Shown here piece after piece: positions 8,997-16,965 of a stretch of DNA of 52,109 nt. The stretch lies in assembly GCF_016405965.1 (NCBI RefSeq), contig NZ_JAEFCD010000034.1:1-52109 (forward strand), written 5' to 3'. The notes under the pieces are model-generated. The model was given only the letters and a program-made list of their open reading frames with translations, searched no databases and was not told where the DNA came from. The translations under genes were made by a program, and so were the position numbers. This DNA comes from Alteromonas sp. IB21. GTDB taxonomy: Bacteria > Pseudomonadota > Gammaproteobacteria > Enterobacterales > Alteromonadaceae. Within the stretch, counting starts at the first letter, position 1, and every line of letters begins with the position of its first letter.

Positions 8997-9932
8997 CTAA
9001 CGGAATTCGCTCCCAGATAGCTTAGCTTGCTGACGAATAAAGTTGATGGAGGGCGCGAAAAAAGCGGCGCCAGTCTCTGCACTTGTGAAATCTAACCAGC
9101 GATCATAATCACCTTCACCATTGCCATAAATTTGGCTGTGAAGCATCTGCTTGAAAGGTCGCGAACTAGCGCTACAGCTTACAAAAAATAACCCCTGACA
9201 GACCATGTCACCGTAGGGCATGCCCTGCTTAATCAGCCTTGGCACGTCACCATCTGGCGCTACACTGCTTGCTCTAACATTGTGAGAGGAAGGGGATTGT
9301 TCACTGCTTATCAAGTTATGCTCTTGGGTCGTGCCCATGACCTGCTCTCGCTGTCGATCAGACAGGCTGTTCCAGCGTCGCAGGTCATGCCGGTAACGTT
9401 GGATGTGAACATAACTACCGCCGCTAAAATCAGGGTCATCCTCTCCCACTATGCCCACTTGACGACGTTTCATGCCACGAGGGTTGTCGGCGCCGTAGAG
9501 AAAGCCATTAAGATCACGACCATCTAAATATCTAAACCCTCTAATCTGCTCAACAAGTTCTACGTGGATTCGCAGGAGATCCATAACTTCAATTCCCACG
9601 GCATGACAAATATCAAGACGGTCGGCGCGAATTTGAATGAAGAGATCGCACGGCATAGTAGGCGCACTTCTATCTTCACACTGCATATCAGGAAAAGGGG
9701 CGAGTTCTACGGGTATTAAGCCAGGGTACACCTCGGGCCAATAGCTCGTGCCGATTGCAATAACACCGGTCACCATCGCTTCGTAATGTTCGTTTTCGAA
9801 ATGCTCAAAAATATCCAGTACTCGCGATAGTTTAGCGCGTACTGCTTCACTATCGTCGTCAATCACATTCAGTAATAAATACTGTGCGTGTAAGTTTGGC
9901 TCAGCGCAGATGCCTTTTTGTGGTTGTGTCAT
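8997..9932 (-). CDS. DyP-type peroxidase homologue with substituted distal heme residues
   Basis: This 311-residue protein aligns by eye over its full length with the YfeX/DyP heme-peroxidase family: ATPase-like ferredoxin fold, HGFRW-like RGFRYLDGRDL at 131-141, GGSYVHIQRYRHDL at 171-184 and the C-terminal MPYG...FFAPS. The proximal heme ligand His is kept (H182 in RYRHDL). The two distal catalytic residues are not. The Asp of the family motif GFxDGTENP is Tyr (Y146 in GFLYGADNP), and the Arg of the GRTK motif is Thr (T201 in MGTTQ). I checked the Tyr codon in the DNA (TAC, one base from Asp GAC). It may still bind heme, but ordinary DyP peroxidase chemistry is doubtful. There is no signal peptide or encapsulin partner nearby. 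It is probably monocistronic. Confidence 0.85.
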   Translation of the reverse strand: MTQPQKGICAEPNLHAQYLLLNVIDDDSEAVRAKLSRVLDIFEHFENEHYEAMVTGVIAIGTSYWPEVYPGLIPVELAPFPDMQCEDRSAPTMPCDLFIQIRADRLDICHAVGIEVMDLLRIHVELVEQIRGFRYLDGRDLNGFLYGADNPRGMKRRQVGIVGEDDPDFSGGSYVHIQRYRHDLRRWNSLSDRQREQVMGTTQEHNLISSEQSPSSHNVRASSVAPDGDVPRLIKQGMPYGDMVCQGLFFVSCSASSRPFKQMLHSQIYGNGEGDYDRWLDFTSAETGAAFFAPSINFIRQQAKLSGSEFR

Positions 9933-10116
9933 TGCCGCTCTTGTTGTTATTAACGCCTTGTTATGACGTTTCGCTAACGGCGTTCATACGCCATGATTTG
10001 CGTTGCGAATCTTTCTATAAATTGTAGCAACTACTTCAAGCTTAAAAACCTTTTCAAGCGAAGCTGCTTTTAATGAGCCTGGTTAATTACACCGCTCATA
10101 ATTTACGCTAGTGTGC

Positions 10117-11808
10117 TTAATAGCCTGCCGCTTGTCCATCTTTTCGACTTTCAGAGGCACCAAAATATACCCCTTTTTGCTCATCCCATGCGATAGCTTG
10201 ATAACCACCGAATGCCCCAACAACCCGCTGAAGCTTATGGCCCCGCTCCATTAGCTCACGCTGAACGGTTTCGCTGAAACCTGACTCTAAGCTTACATAG
10301 CCGCCGTCTGTCATCAATGCACCTGTTGGACTGCTTGAGCCGCTGTGAAGTATTCTTGGGGCGTCACCTGCCTCTTGCAGATTCATTCCAAAATCTAAAA
10401 TATTCACAATGATTTGCGCATGCATCTGAGGCTGCGTGCCGCCCCCCATCACACCAAAGCTCATCACTGGTTTACCATTTCTCGTAACAAAGGCAGGAAT
10501 GATGGTGTGAAAAGGTCGCTTGCCAGGGCGGTACTCATTAAAGTGCCCTTCTTCGAGGGTGAACATCTCGCCCCTGTTTTGCAGAATAAACCCTAGCCCC
10601 GGGGGCGTCATGCCCGAACCCATTCCGCGATAGTTGCTTTGAATTAACGACACCATGTTGCCATCTTTATCAGCAACAGTGAGGTAGATGGTATCGCCTT
10701 CGTAAATGCCTGCATCCACACGGTTTGCTGCGCGTTCGCTATTAATAAGCTTTTGGCGTTTAGCTGCATATTCTTTCGATATAAGCCAATCGACGGGAAT
10801 CTCATTGAAGTCTGGGTCAGCGTAGAATTTAGCGCGATCTTCAAAGGCAAGCTTTTTCGCTTCAACAAAGGTATGAATATAGTCGGCTGAATTAAAGCCC
10901 ATTCCTTCGATATCGTAGTGTTCTAAAACATTGAGGATTTGCAGTGCTGCTATACCTTGACCGTTGGGCGGCAGCTCCCATACATCGTAACCGCGATAAT
11001 TAGCGGAAACCGGTTCAACCCACTCAGAGGTATGTGACGATAAATCCTGATATGACAAAAAGCCGCCTTGAGACTTCATGTAGGCATCGATAGTACGCGC
11101 GATATCGCCTTTGTAAAAAGCATCACGTCCTCCGGTTGCGATTTTTTCATACGTCACCGCCAGACCGGGGTTCCTAAAGATATCGCCTGTTTGCGGTACC
11201 TTCCCGTTAATCAGAAATGTTTCGGCAAAACCGTCGTAATGACCAATTCGCTCGTAATTCATTTGCCAGTAATAGGCGATAACTTCTGAAACAGGAAACC
11301 CTTCACGGGCGTATTTGATAGACGGCGTAAGCAACGCTGACATGGGCAGCTTGCCAAATTTTTCGTGTAGAGCAAACCAGCCATCTATCGCGCCAGGTAC
11401 AGATACGGGCAACGGACCAAACTTTGGAATTTGATGTAAGCCACGCTCTGCAAAAACTGCTTTAGTAAGCTGTCTAGGTGAACGGCCCGAGGCGTTTAAG
11501 CCCACCAGCTTTTCTTCTTTTGCGTCCCATACTATGGCAAAAAGATCACCGCCAATACCGCTACCTGTGGGCTCCACAAGACCCAGCATTGCATTAGCAG
11601 CAATGGCTGCGTCCACCGCAGTGCCTCCTTGCTTTAAAATATCTAGCGCAACTTGGGTAGCTAATGGCTGACTCGTGGCTACCATGCCATTTTTAGCAAT
11701 CACTTCTGAGCGACTTGCAAATGTATGCCCTGTAATTCTGTCATAACTTAGGCAATTGACACTAAATAGAATAAGCATCAATGGGAGAAGTCGCGCATTG
11801 GCTATCAT
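10117..11808 (-). CDS. ggt: Gamma-glutamyltransferase family protein (Ntn hydrolase)
   Basis: This secreted 563-residue Ntn-hydrolase precursor is expected to self-cleave and then transfer or hydrolyse gamma-glutamyl groups, for example from glutathione, in the periplasm. A signal peptide covers about residues 1-21. The large-subunit region has VDAAIAANAMLGLVEPTGSGIGGD. The nucleophile that becomes the new N-terminus is most likely T373 in GDTIYLTVADKDGN. The usual TTHY signature is replaced by TIYL, as in the YwrD/GGT-like branch, so the exact substrate (glutathione versus another amide) is open. The glycine-rich GVMGGGTQPQMH near the C-terminus is kept. It is single-gene; amtB upstream ends in its own terminator. 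Confidence 0.88.
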   Translation of the reverse strand: MIANARLLPLMLILFSVNCLSYDRITGHTFASRSEVIAKNGMVATSQPLATQVALDILKQGGTAVDAAIAANAMLGLVEPTGSGIGGDLFAIVWDAKEEKLVGLNASGRSPRQLTKAVFAERGLHQIPKFGPLPVSVPGAIDGWFALHEKFGKLPMSALLTPSIKYAREGFPVSEVIAYYWQMNYERIGHYDGFAETFLINGKVPQTGDIFRNPGLAVTYEKIATGGRDAFYKGDIARTIDAYMKSQGGFLSYQDLSSHTSEWVEPVSANYRGYDVWELPPNGQGIAALQILNVLEHYDIEGMGFNSADYIHTFVEAKKLAFEDRAKFYADPDFNEIPVDWLISKEYAAKRQKLINSERAANRVDAGIYEGDTIYLTVADKDGNMVSLIQSNYRGMGSGMTPPGLGFILQNRGEMFTLEEGHFNEYRPGKRPFHTIIPAFVTRNGKPVMSFGVMGGGTQPQMHAQIIVNILDFGMNLQEAGDAPRILHSGSSSPTGALMTDGGYVSLESGFSETVQRELMERGHKLQRVVGAFGGYQAIAWDEQKGVYFGASESRKDGQAAGY

Positions 11809-11944
11809 AATGTTCCTTTCATCTCAAACGTTACATGGCATAAGTGTTCAGGCGTAACACTCTCTCTAGTGTAGCTTTATTGTCACATCACGCCTAGGCC
11901 CTTTTCTTTCACGGTTTTATTTTTGAACACGAGCAATATTAACG

Positions 11945-11969
11945 AAAAAAGCCCCGCAGTGCGGGGCTT
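11945..11969 (-). terminator. Intrinsic terminator of glnK-amtB
   Basis: A GC-rich stem (AGCCCCGC / GCGGGGCT, 3-nt loop) ends in six T residues when read on the minus strand. It lies about 55 bases past the amtB stop. Confidence 0.85.
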
Positions 11970-12025
11970 AAACGAGGTAACAAGGCATTATTATTATTGT
12001 TTTATTTTGCCTAATCGAGACTTTC

Positions 12026-13273
12026 TTACGAACGGCTGCTAGTGAAGTCTGGGTATGCTTCCAAACCACATTCGCTCATGTCTACGCCGTCGAACTCTTC
12101 TTCTTCGCTCACACGTACACCCATAACCGCTTTAATCGCTAGCCATACAACTAGGCTTACTACGAAGACCCATCCAAAGATAGTCGCTGCGCCAATTAGC
12201 TGACCAGAAATGCTTGAACCATCGTTTGTGAAAGGAACAAGGATTAGACCTAGAAGACCAACAACACCGTGAACTGAGATAGCGCCCACTGGGTCGTCAA
12301 TTTTTACTTTATCTAGTGCAACAATGCTAAGTACTACTAAAATACCACCTAGGCCGCCAAATAGCGTAGCTTGAAGTGGCGTCGGTGTAGATGGCTCTGC
12401 AGTAATTGCAACTAGACCAGCGAGTGCACCATTGAGTACCATCGTAAGGTCGGCTTTACCAAACAGAATGCGTGCAACAATAAGTGCAGCAATAGCACCA
12501 CCAGCGGCGGCAGCGTTAGTGTTCATAAATACGATAGCCACCGAGTTTGCACTTTCAACCGTTGCCGTTGCTAGAACAGAACCACCGTTGAAGCCAAACC
12601 AACCCATCCATAGGATGAATGTGCCCAAGGTAGCAAGCGGTAAATTCGCACCAGGGATAGCATTTACTTTTCCGTCTGCTGTGTATTTACCTTTACGCGC
12701 ACCGAGTACAAGTACACCAGCAAGAGCTGCTGCTGCGCCGGCCATATGAACAATACCAGAGCCTGCAAAGTCAGAGAAACCAAGGTCGCCAAGGGTATAC
12801 ATACCAAATACCGCTTCGCCGCCCCATGTCCAAGCACCTTCCATCGGATAGATGAAACCTGTCATAACGACAGAAAATGCAAGAAATGCCCAAAGCTTCA
12901 TACGCTCAGCAACCGCACCAGATACGATAGACATCGCAGTAGCAACGAATACTACTTGGAAGAAGAAGTCAGCAGAAGGCGCGTAAGTAGCAGGCTCTTC
13001 AGCAACCCCCGTTGCACCATCAGACATGATGCCGCTTAGGAAAGGACCCCAATCGCCACCGCCATACATAATGCCGTAGCCGCAAACCATGTACATGGTG
13101 CATGCAATCGCAAAAAGCGCCACGTTTTTAGTGAGAATTTCTGTCGTGTTTTTCGCTCGAACAAGACCGGCTTCAAGCATCGCAAAACCTGCAGCCATCC
13201 ACATAACTAACGCACCGCAGATTAGAAAATAAAAGGTATCTAGCGCATACCCAAGTTCAAAAGTGATTTCCAT
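12026..13273 (-). CDS. amtB: Ammonium transporter
   Basis: This 415-residue polytopic Amt/MEP/Rh channel imports ammonium as NH3 plus H+. About eleven TM segments are visible. The twin pore histidines occur in GSGIVHMAGAAAAL and in ISVHGVVGLLG, and the Amt signature-like region NTNAAAAGGA is present. The N-terminus begins directly at TM1 without the cleaved leader of E. coli AmtB. It follows glnK by about 30 bases in the same direction, and GlnK would plug the pore when nitrogen is plentiful. The acidic C-terminal cytoplasmic tail after the last TM (VSEEEEFDGVDMSE) is in the expected GlnK-contact region. Expression is probably from the sigma-54/NtrC site upstream of glnK. Confidence 0.96.
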   Translation of the reverse strand: MEITFELGYALDTFYFLICGALVMWMAAGFAMLEAGLVRAKNTTEILTKNVALFAIACTMYMVCGYGIMYGGGDWGPFLSGIMSDGATGVAEEPATYAPSADFFFQVVFVATAMSIVSGAVAERMKLWAFLAFSVVMTGFIYPMEGAWTWGGEAVFGMYTLGDLGFSDFAGSGIVHMAGAAAALAGVLVLGARKGKYTADGKVNAIPGANLPLATLGTFILWMGWFGFNGGSVLATATVESANSVAIVFMNTNAAAAGGAIAALIVARILFGKADLTMVLNGALAGLVAITAEPSTPTPLQATLFGGLGGILVVLSIVALDKVKIDDPVGAISVHGVVGLLGLILVPFTNDGSSISGQLIGAATIFGWVFVVSLVVWLAIKAVMGVRVSEEEEFDGVDMSECGLEAYPDFTSSRS

Positions 13274-13305
13274 TATGGTTTTCTCCGCAAATATATCGTT
13301 GTGGC

Positions 13306-13770
<465 letters not shown>

Positions 13771-13791
13771 TCACTTTAGAACAAAAATAAC

Positions 13792-13806
13792 GCACAATAT
13801 TGGTGC
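13792..13806. promoter_or_regulatory. NtrC enhancer site
   Basis: GCAC-AATAT-TGGTGC is an exact match to the NtrC consensus GCAC-N5-TGGTGC. It is about 65 bp upstream of the -24 element of the sigma-54-like promoter, a normal enhancer distance. It implies that glnK-amtB is induced under nitrogen limitation. Confidence 0.7.
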
Positions 13807-13886
13807 ATCGCGATAAGAATGCCCCCGAATGAAGCGAAGGGAGGTTAGGTTGAGGTGAGGCGACGAATAAGTGCGATGAAATTAGA

Positions 13887-14762
13887 ATGGAACTATTCGT
13901 TTCAGTGCATGGTCTTTTGTTTACTATGACGACTCACACCCCAACTTTTTTTGCGCCAGATAGGCTTAACGAGCACCATGCGGCTAGGAAAACCGCGTGG
14001 CGTCCCCTCGTAATATCAGCCTTGATGCATATTCTTGGCGTGGGGTTAGTTGTTATGCTTTCTCAGTTAAATATTGATAACCAAAAAGCCCGACAAAAAG
14101 TCGCTATGCCAACGCCTGAAATTAACGCGAGGCTGTACTATCCCCCTGAACCTCAGAGAGTGAACAAAGCCATGTCTCCTGACGCGACAGAGATGAAAAA
14201 TGCCCTTGCTATTTCAGAAAACGCAGAGACGCCGACTATATTACCTGAAACACCGTATAAGCCTGATACTTCAGTGATTAGCAAAGAACCTGAGTTGAAA
14301 ATAGAAGCACAACCTGAAAGGCTATCTCAGGAAAAAAAGATGGCTGAGTCTGAGCCCGCTTTAGACATACTTGAACAACCTAAAGTGTCAGCATCACCCA
14401 CACTTTCAACAGATGCAAACAGGCGAGCAGGCTCGCTCAACTTGTCGGTGAAAGATGGCGCAGCACAATATTTTCGAGACTATCATAACAATCAAATTTC
14501 AGAAGATGCTGAGCGCGCCGCCGCGGCCTTTCAGCAAAGTAAAAATAGCCCTGAATTAAAGGGACCGAGTACGCTACAGCGCGAAGCGATTGAAAATAAA
14601 CGCCCGTCCAAGCGCGTTGATTGCAGCGGCACCGCAAACAAAACGCTGGCAATATTAAGCGGCTTAACAGGTGGTACCTTAGAATGCACCAAAATGGGCA
14701 ATCACAACCGTTTTATTGACGCTAGAGTGAATAAGCTCCCTGTAGAGGAAACGCAAAATTAG
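13887..14762 (+). CDS. TonB/TolA-shaped single-pass membrane protein of unknown function
   Basis: I do not recognise the family. The 291-residue protein has a short cytoplasmic N-terminus, one TM segment at about residues 41-58, then a long P/E/K-rich periplasmic linker (about 75-180) like that of TonB or TolA. A compact C-terminal part carries two cysteines (C246 and C267) that could form a disulfide around LAILSGLTGGTLE. It lacks the canonical TonB C-terminal YP motif, and no exbB/exbD or tolQR is nearby. The start is uncertain: neither the ATG at 13887 nor that at 13926 has a clear ribosome-binding site. It is divergent from glnK. Its role may be envelope-spanning or structural, but this is only architectural inference. 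Confidence 0.75.
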   Translation: MELFVSVHGLLFTMTTHTPTFFAPDRLNEHHAARKTAWRPLVISALMHILGVGLVVMLSQLNIDNQKARQKVAMPTPEINARLYYPPEPQRVNKAMSPDATEMKNALAISENAETPTILPETPYKPDTSVISKEPELKIEAQPERLSQEKKMAESEPALDILEQPKVSASPTLSTDANRRAGSLNLSVKDGAAQYFRDYHNNQISEDAERAAAAFQQSKNSPELKGPSTLQREAIENKRPSKRVDCSGTANKTLAILSGLTGGTLECTKMGNHNRFIDARVNKLPVEETQN

Positions 14763-15130
14763 TCGTTAGTTATGACGCGTTGAGATAAATTCGATTGCGT
14801 AACGTTACTCGCTAAACCAATCTTTCGATATCTCAATATGCCCATTATGGGAGGCATTCACTGATAATAGGCATGACCGGGGCGCTTTGGATTGGTTGCG
14901 TAAGAACGAATCGAGAGTGAAGAAGCTGCCGTAACCGTGATCATACTTTCATCATGTTCTATTGTATCGTGTGCAAAAAGCCGTCTTATTTTTACGTATC
15001 GTGGAATGATGGGTTGCCAAAAGTCAGATGCGACACGTATTCTTTGCACATCGCATTTGCTATCTCATAGCGTTATGAGTGTAGACTGCGCAGACGTTAT
15101 AACGACTAATAAATTAAAAGGAATATTACT
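14763..15130. other. Intergenic region upstream of the DUF808 gene
   Basis: These 368 bases hold no convincing gene. Two short open frames (plus strand 14937-15161, minus strand 14858-15049) lack ribosome-binding sites. The last about 20 bases supply AAAAGGAA for the following GTG start. I see no clear terminator for the upstream gene. Confidence 0.5.
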
Positions 15131-16054
15131 GTGGCCGCTGCCAACTTACTTGCTCTATTAGACGACATTGCCACGTTAATGGACGACATAGCAACCATGT
15201 CAAAAGTCGCTGCGCAAAAAACCGCGGGCGTACTTGGCGACGATCTCGCTGTAAATGCCGACCAGGTTCAAGGCGTTAAAGCAGACCGCGAGCTGCCTGT
15301 GGTATGGGCAGTAGCAAAAGGCTCGCTTTTAAACAAGGCCATTTTGGTACCTGCTGCGCTCGCAATAAGTGCTTTCGTTCCCTCGCTTATTACAGTGCTA
15401 CTTGTGTTAGGTGGGCTTTACCTGTGCTACGAAGGTGCAGAAAAGCTATTACATAAATATCTCCCCCATGAAGACGAAGAAAAAAATCGAGAAGCGAGAC
15501 TTGAAGCGGTAAGTCATCAAGACGTGGATATGGTTGCTTTTGAGAAAGATAAAATTAAAGGCGCTATTCGCACTGACTTTATTCTGTCTGCTGAAATTAT
15601 TGTTATTGCATTGGGCACAGTGACCGACGCGAGTCTAACCACCCAAATAGGTGTATTAGTCGCGTTAAGTCTAGCAATAACGCTTGGCGTATATGGGCTT
15701 GTAGCCGCGCTTGTAAAAATGGATGATGCAGGGCTCTACATGCTTCGAAAATCGTTAACAGGGTCTATGAATACTCTGCAGCGGTTTATTGGAAGGGCAT
15801 TGTTAGTAGCCGCCCCCGCCTTAATGAAAACACTGGCGATAGTGGGTACTGTAGCTATGTTTTTAGTGGGTGGTGGCATACTGACCCATAGCATAGATTT
15901 CTTGCACGTTATCACTGACTGGTTTACCGGCCTTATTCCTGATGCGACGTTAGTGATGTCTATACTAGCCGATGGTGTGGTAGGTATTGCTGCCGGTGTG
16001 ATTGTTGCGATCTCTGTTACATTAGCCTCTCAACTGAAAAACAAGAAGCGCTAG
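15131..16054 (+). CDS. DUF808 (YedI-like) integral inner-membrane protein
   Basis: This 307-residue protein resembles the DUF808/YedI family, whose function is not established. The family N-terminus is clear: LLALLDDIATLMDDIATMSKVAAQKTAGVLGDDLAVNA, followed by the ADRELPVVW motif. TM segments lie at about residues 70-100, 150-175, 180-200 and 225-300, with the cytoplasmic acidic loop LPHEDEEKN in between. The start is GTG at 15131, with AAAAGGAA 7 bases upstream. It is apparently monocistronic. Confidence 0.88.
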   Translation: MAAANLLALLDDIATLMDDIATMSKVAAQKTAGVLGDDLAVNADQVQGVKADRELPVVWAVAKGSLLNKAILVPAALAISAFVPSLITVLLVLGGLYLCYEGAEKLLHKYLPHEDEEKNREARLEAVSHQDVDMVAFEKDKIKGAIRTDFILSAEIIVIALGTVTDASLTTQIGVLVALSLAITLGVYGLVAALVKMDDAGLYMLRKSLTGSMNTLQRFIGRALLVAAPALMKTLAIVGTVAMFLVGGGILTHSIDFLHVITDWFTGLIPDATLVMSILADGVVGIAAGVIVAISVTLASQLKNKKR

Positions 16055-16414
16055 ATATTCTGCATGTATGCATGCTCACTCAGAGTTACATAAACACGTT
16101 TATCAAGCTATTCGCGTAGTTGAATTTTCAATTACGCGAACTTTCCCCAGCGCCATTAGTCATTTTGACCACTTAAATTTCAATTCCACTATTTTTTAGC
16201 ATTTCAATAGTTCGCAAGTTCACGCGCGCCCTTTCCGAATAAACAAAATGTCTTTAATTTCAGATGCTTAACGTATTTTACAAAACTGGCACATCCCTCG
16301 CTATAAACTAATTGTTAATTGATAACGACTTATTATCGAAACCTTTAGCAATATGATAGCTGCCACGCAGTATGTCCCAGTGCAGTGTCTAACATAACTT
16401 TTTAGGAGATTACT
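16055..16414. other. Intergenic region with a strong stem-loop
   Basis: These 360 bases are without a gene. A 13-bp stem (TTCGCGTAGTTGA at 16111-16123, TCAATTACGCGAA at 16128-16140, one G-T pair, 4-nt loop) lies about 57 bases after the DUF808 stop and probably marks its transcript end, though only CTTTCC follows. The remaining A/T-rich stretch should carry the promoter of the 94-aa gene. Confidence 0.5.
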
Positions 16415-16699
16415 ATGTTTATCGGTCGCAAAACTTTCACTGCACTTTCTTTCGTTGCTGGCGTGCTAAGTACACAAGCATTTGCTGATGACTCTCAAAA
16501 CAACATTGCTTTGCATACTGACTTTATGGTTCAAAACGCCATGACAGAGGTAAAGCAGGAATTAGCGCTTAGTGTAACGTACGACGTGCTTACCGCTAGC
16601 CATACATTCGAGCCAGAGGTAGAGCACGCCGAAACCTTGGTAGCAGAAATTACGATAACGCCGATAGAGCCGGTGAACTCAGACGATAACGACGCATAA
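16415..16699 (+). CDS. Small exported protein of unknown function (94 aa)
   Basis: The family is not recognised. It has a strong ribosome-binding site (TTAGGAGA, 6 bases before ATG) and a clear Sec signal peptide, residues 1-24, with cleavage expected after AFA before DDSQ. The mature part is about 70 residues, very acidic (ends NSDDNDA), and has no cysteine. It is followed 11 bases later by a 36-aa membrane peptide with its own good ribosome-binding site, and a long terminator closes the pair. I infer a two-gene unit at the cell envelope; the function is unknown. Confidence 0.75.
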   Translation: MFIGRKTFTALSFVAGVLSTQAFADDSQNNIALHTDFMVQNAMTEVKQELALSVTYDVLTASHTFEPEVEHAETLVAEITITPIEPVNSDDNDA

Positions 16700-16710
16700 G
16701 GAGATTGCAC

Positions 16711-16821
16711 ATGTTAACTGCCGCTACACTTTTTATGGTAGTACTCGGCCCTGTTATCGCGTTTTTAGTGAGTGCGCTAGTCTTTTCAACTGCGCGCACG
16801 TTTCTTCAAAAAAGTCACTGA
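16711..16821 (+). CDS. 36-aa single-TM membrane peptide
   Basis: This small ORF begins at an ATG preceded by AAGGAGA at 7 bases, as good a ribosome-binding site as any in the window. It encodes MLTAATLFMVVLGPVIAFLV, then SALVFSTARTFLQKSH. About 22 hydrophobic residues form one TM segment, and a basic tail (R, K, H) predicts a cytoplasmic C-terminus. It starts 11 bases after the 94-aa exported protein gene. A strong terminator follows, which supports real transcription through it. No family recognised. Confidence 0.65.
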   Translation: MLTAATLFMVVLGPVIAFLVSALVFSTARTFLQKSH

Positions 16822-16889
16822 AACCGCAATAAAAAATAAATAGGTGCTTGGTTAACTCATTTATCTGATTTGCCTTCCCTGGGCCTTGG

Positions 16890-16965
16890 CTCCAGAGGGA
16901 GATAGAAAGCACAGAGTTTATGTCTGAAGTAATTGTGTTTTCTATCTTCTTACTGGAGTTTTTTT
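16890..16965 (+). terminator. Long-hairpin intrinsic terminator
   Basis: An outer stem CTCCAG/CTGGAG (16890-16895 and 16953-16958) and an inner 13-bp stem GATAGAAAGCACA/TGTGTTTTCTATC (one G-T pair) are followed at once by seven T residues. It terminates the plus-strand pair of small genes just before the convergent mrcB end. Confidence 0.75.

Noticed and set aside
14858..15161. Two overlapping small frames on opposite strands between the TonB-like and DUF808 genes
   Set aside because: Neither has a ribosome-binding site or recognisable sequence; kept only as intergenic.
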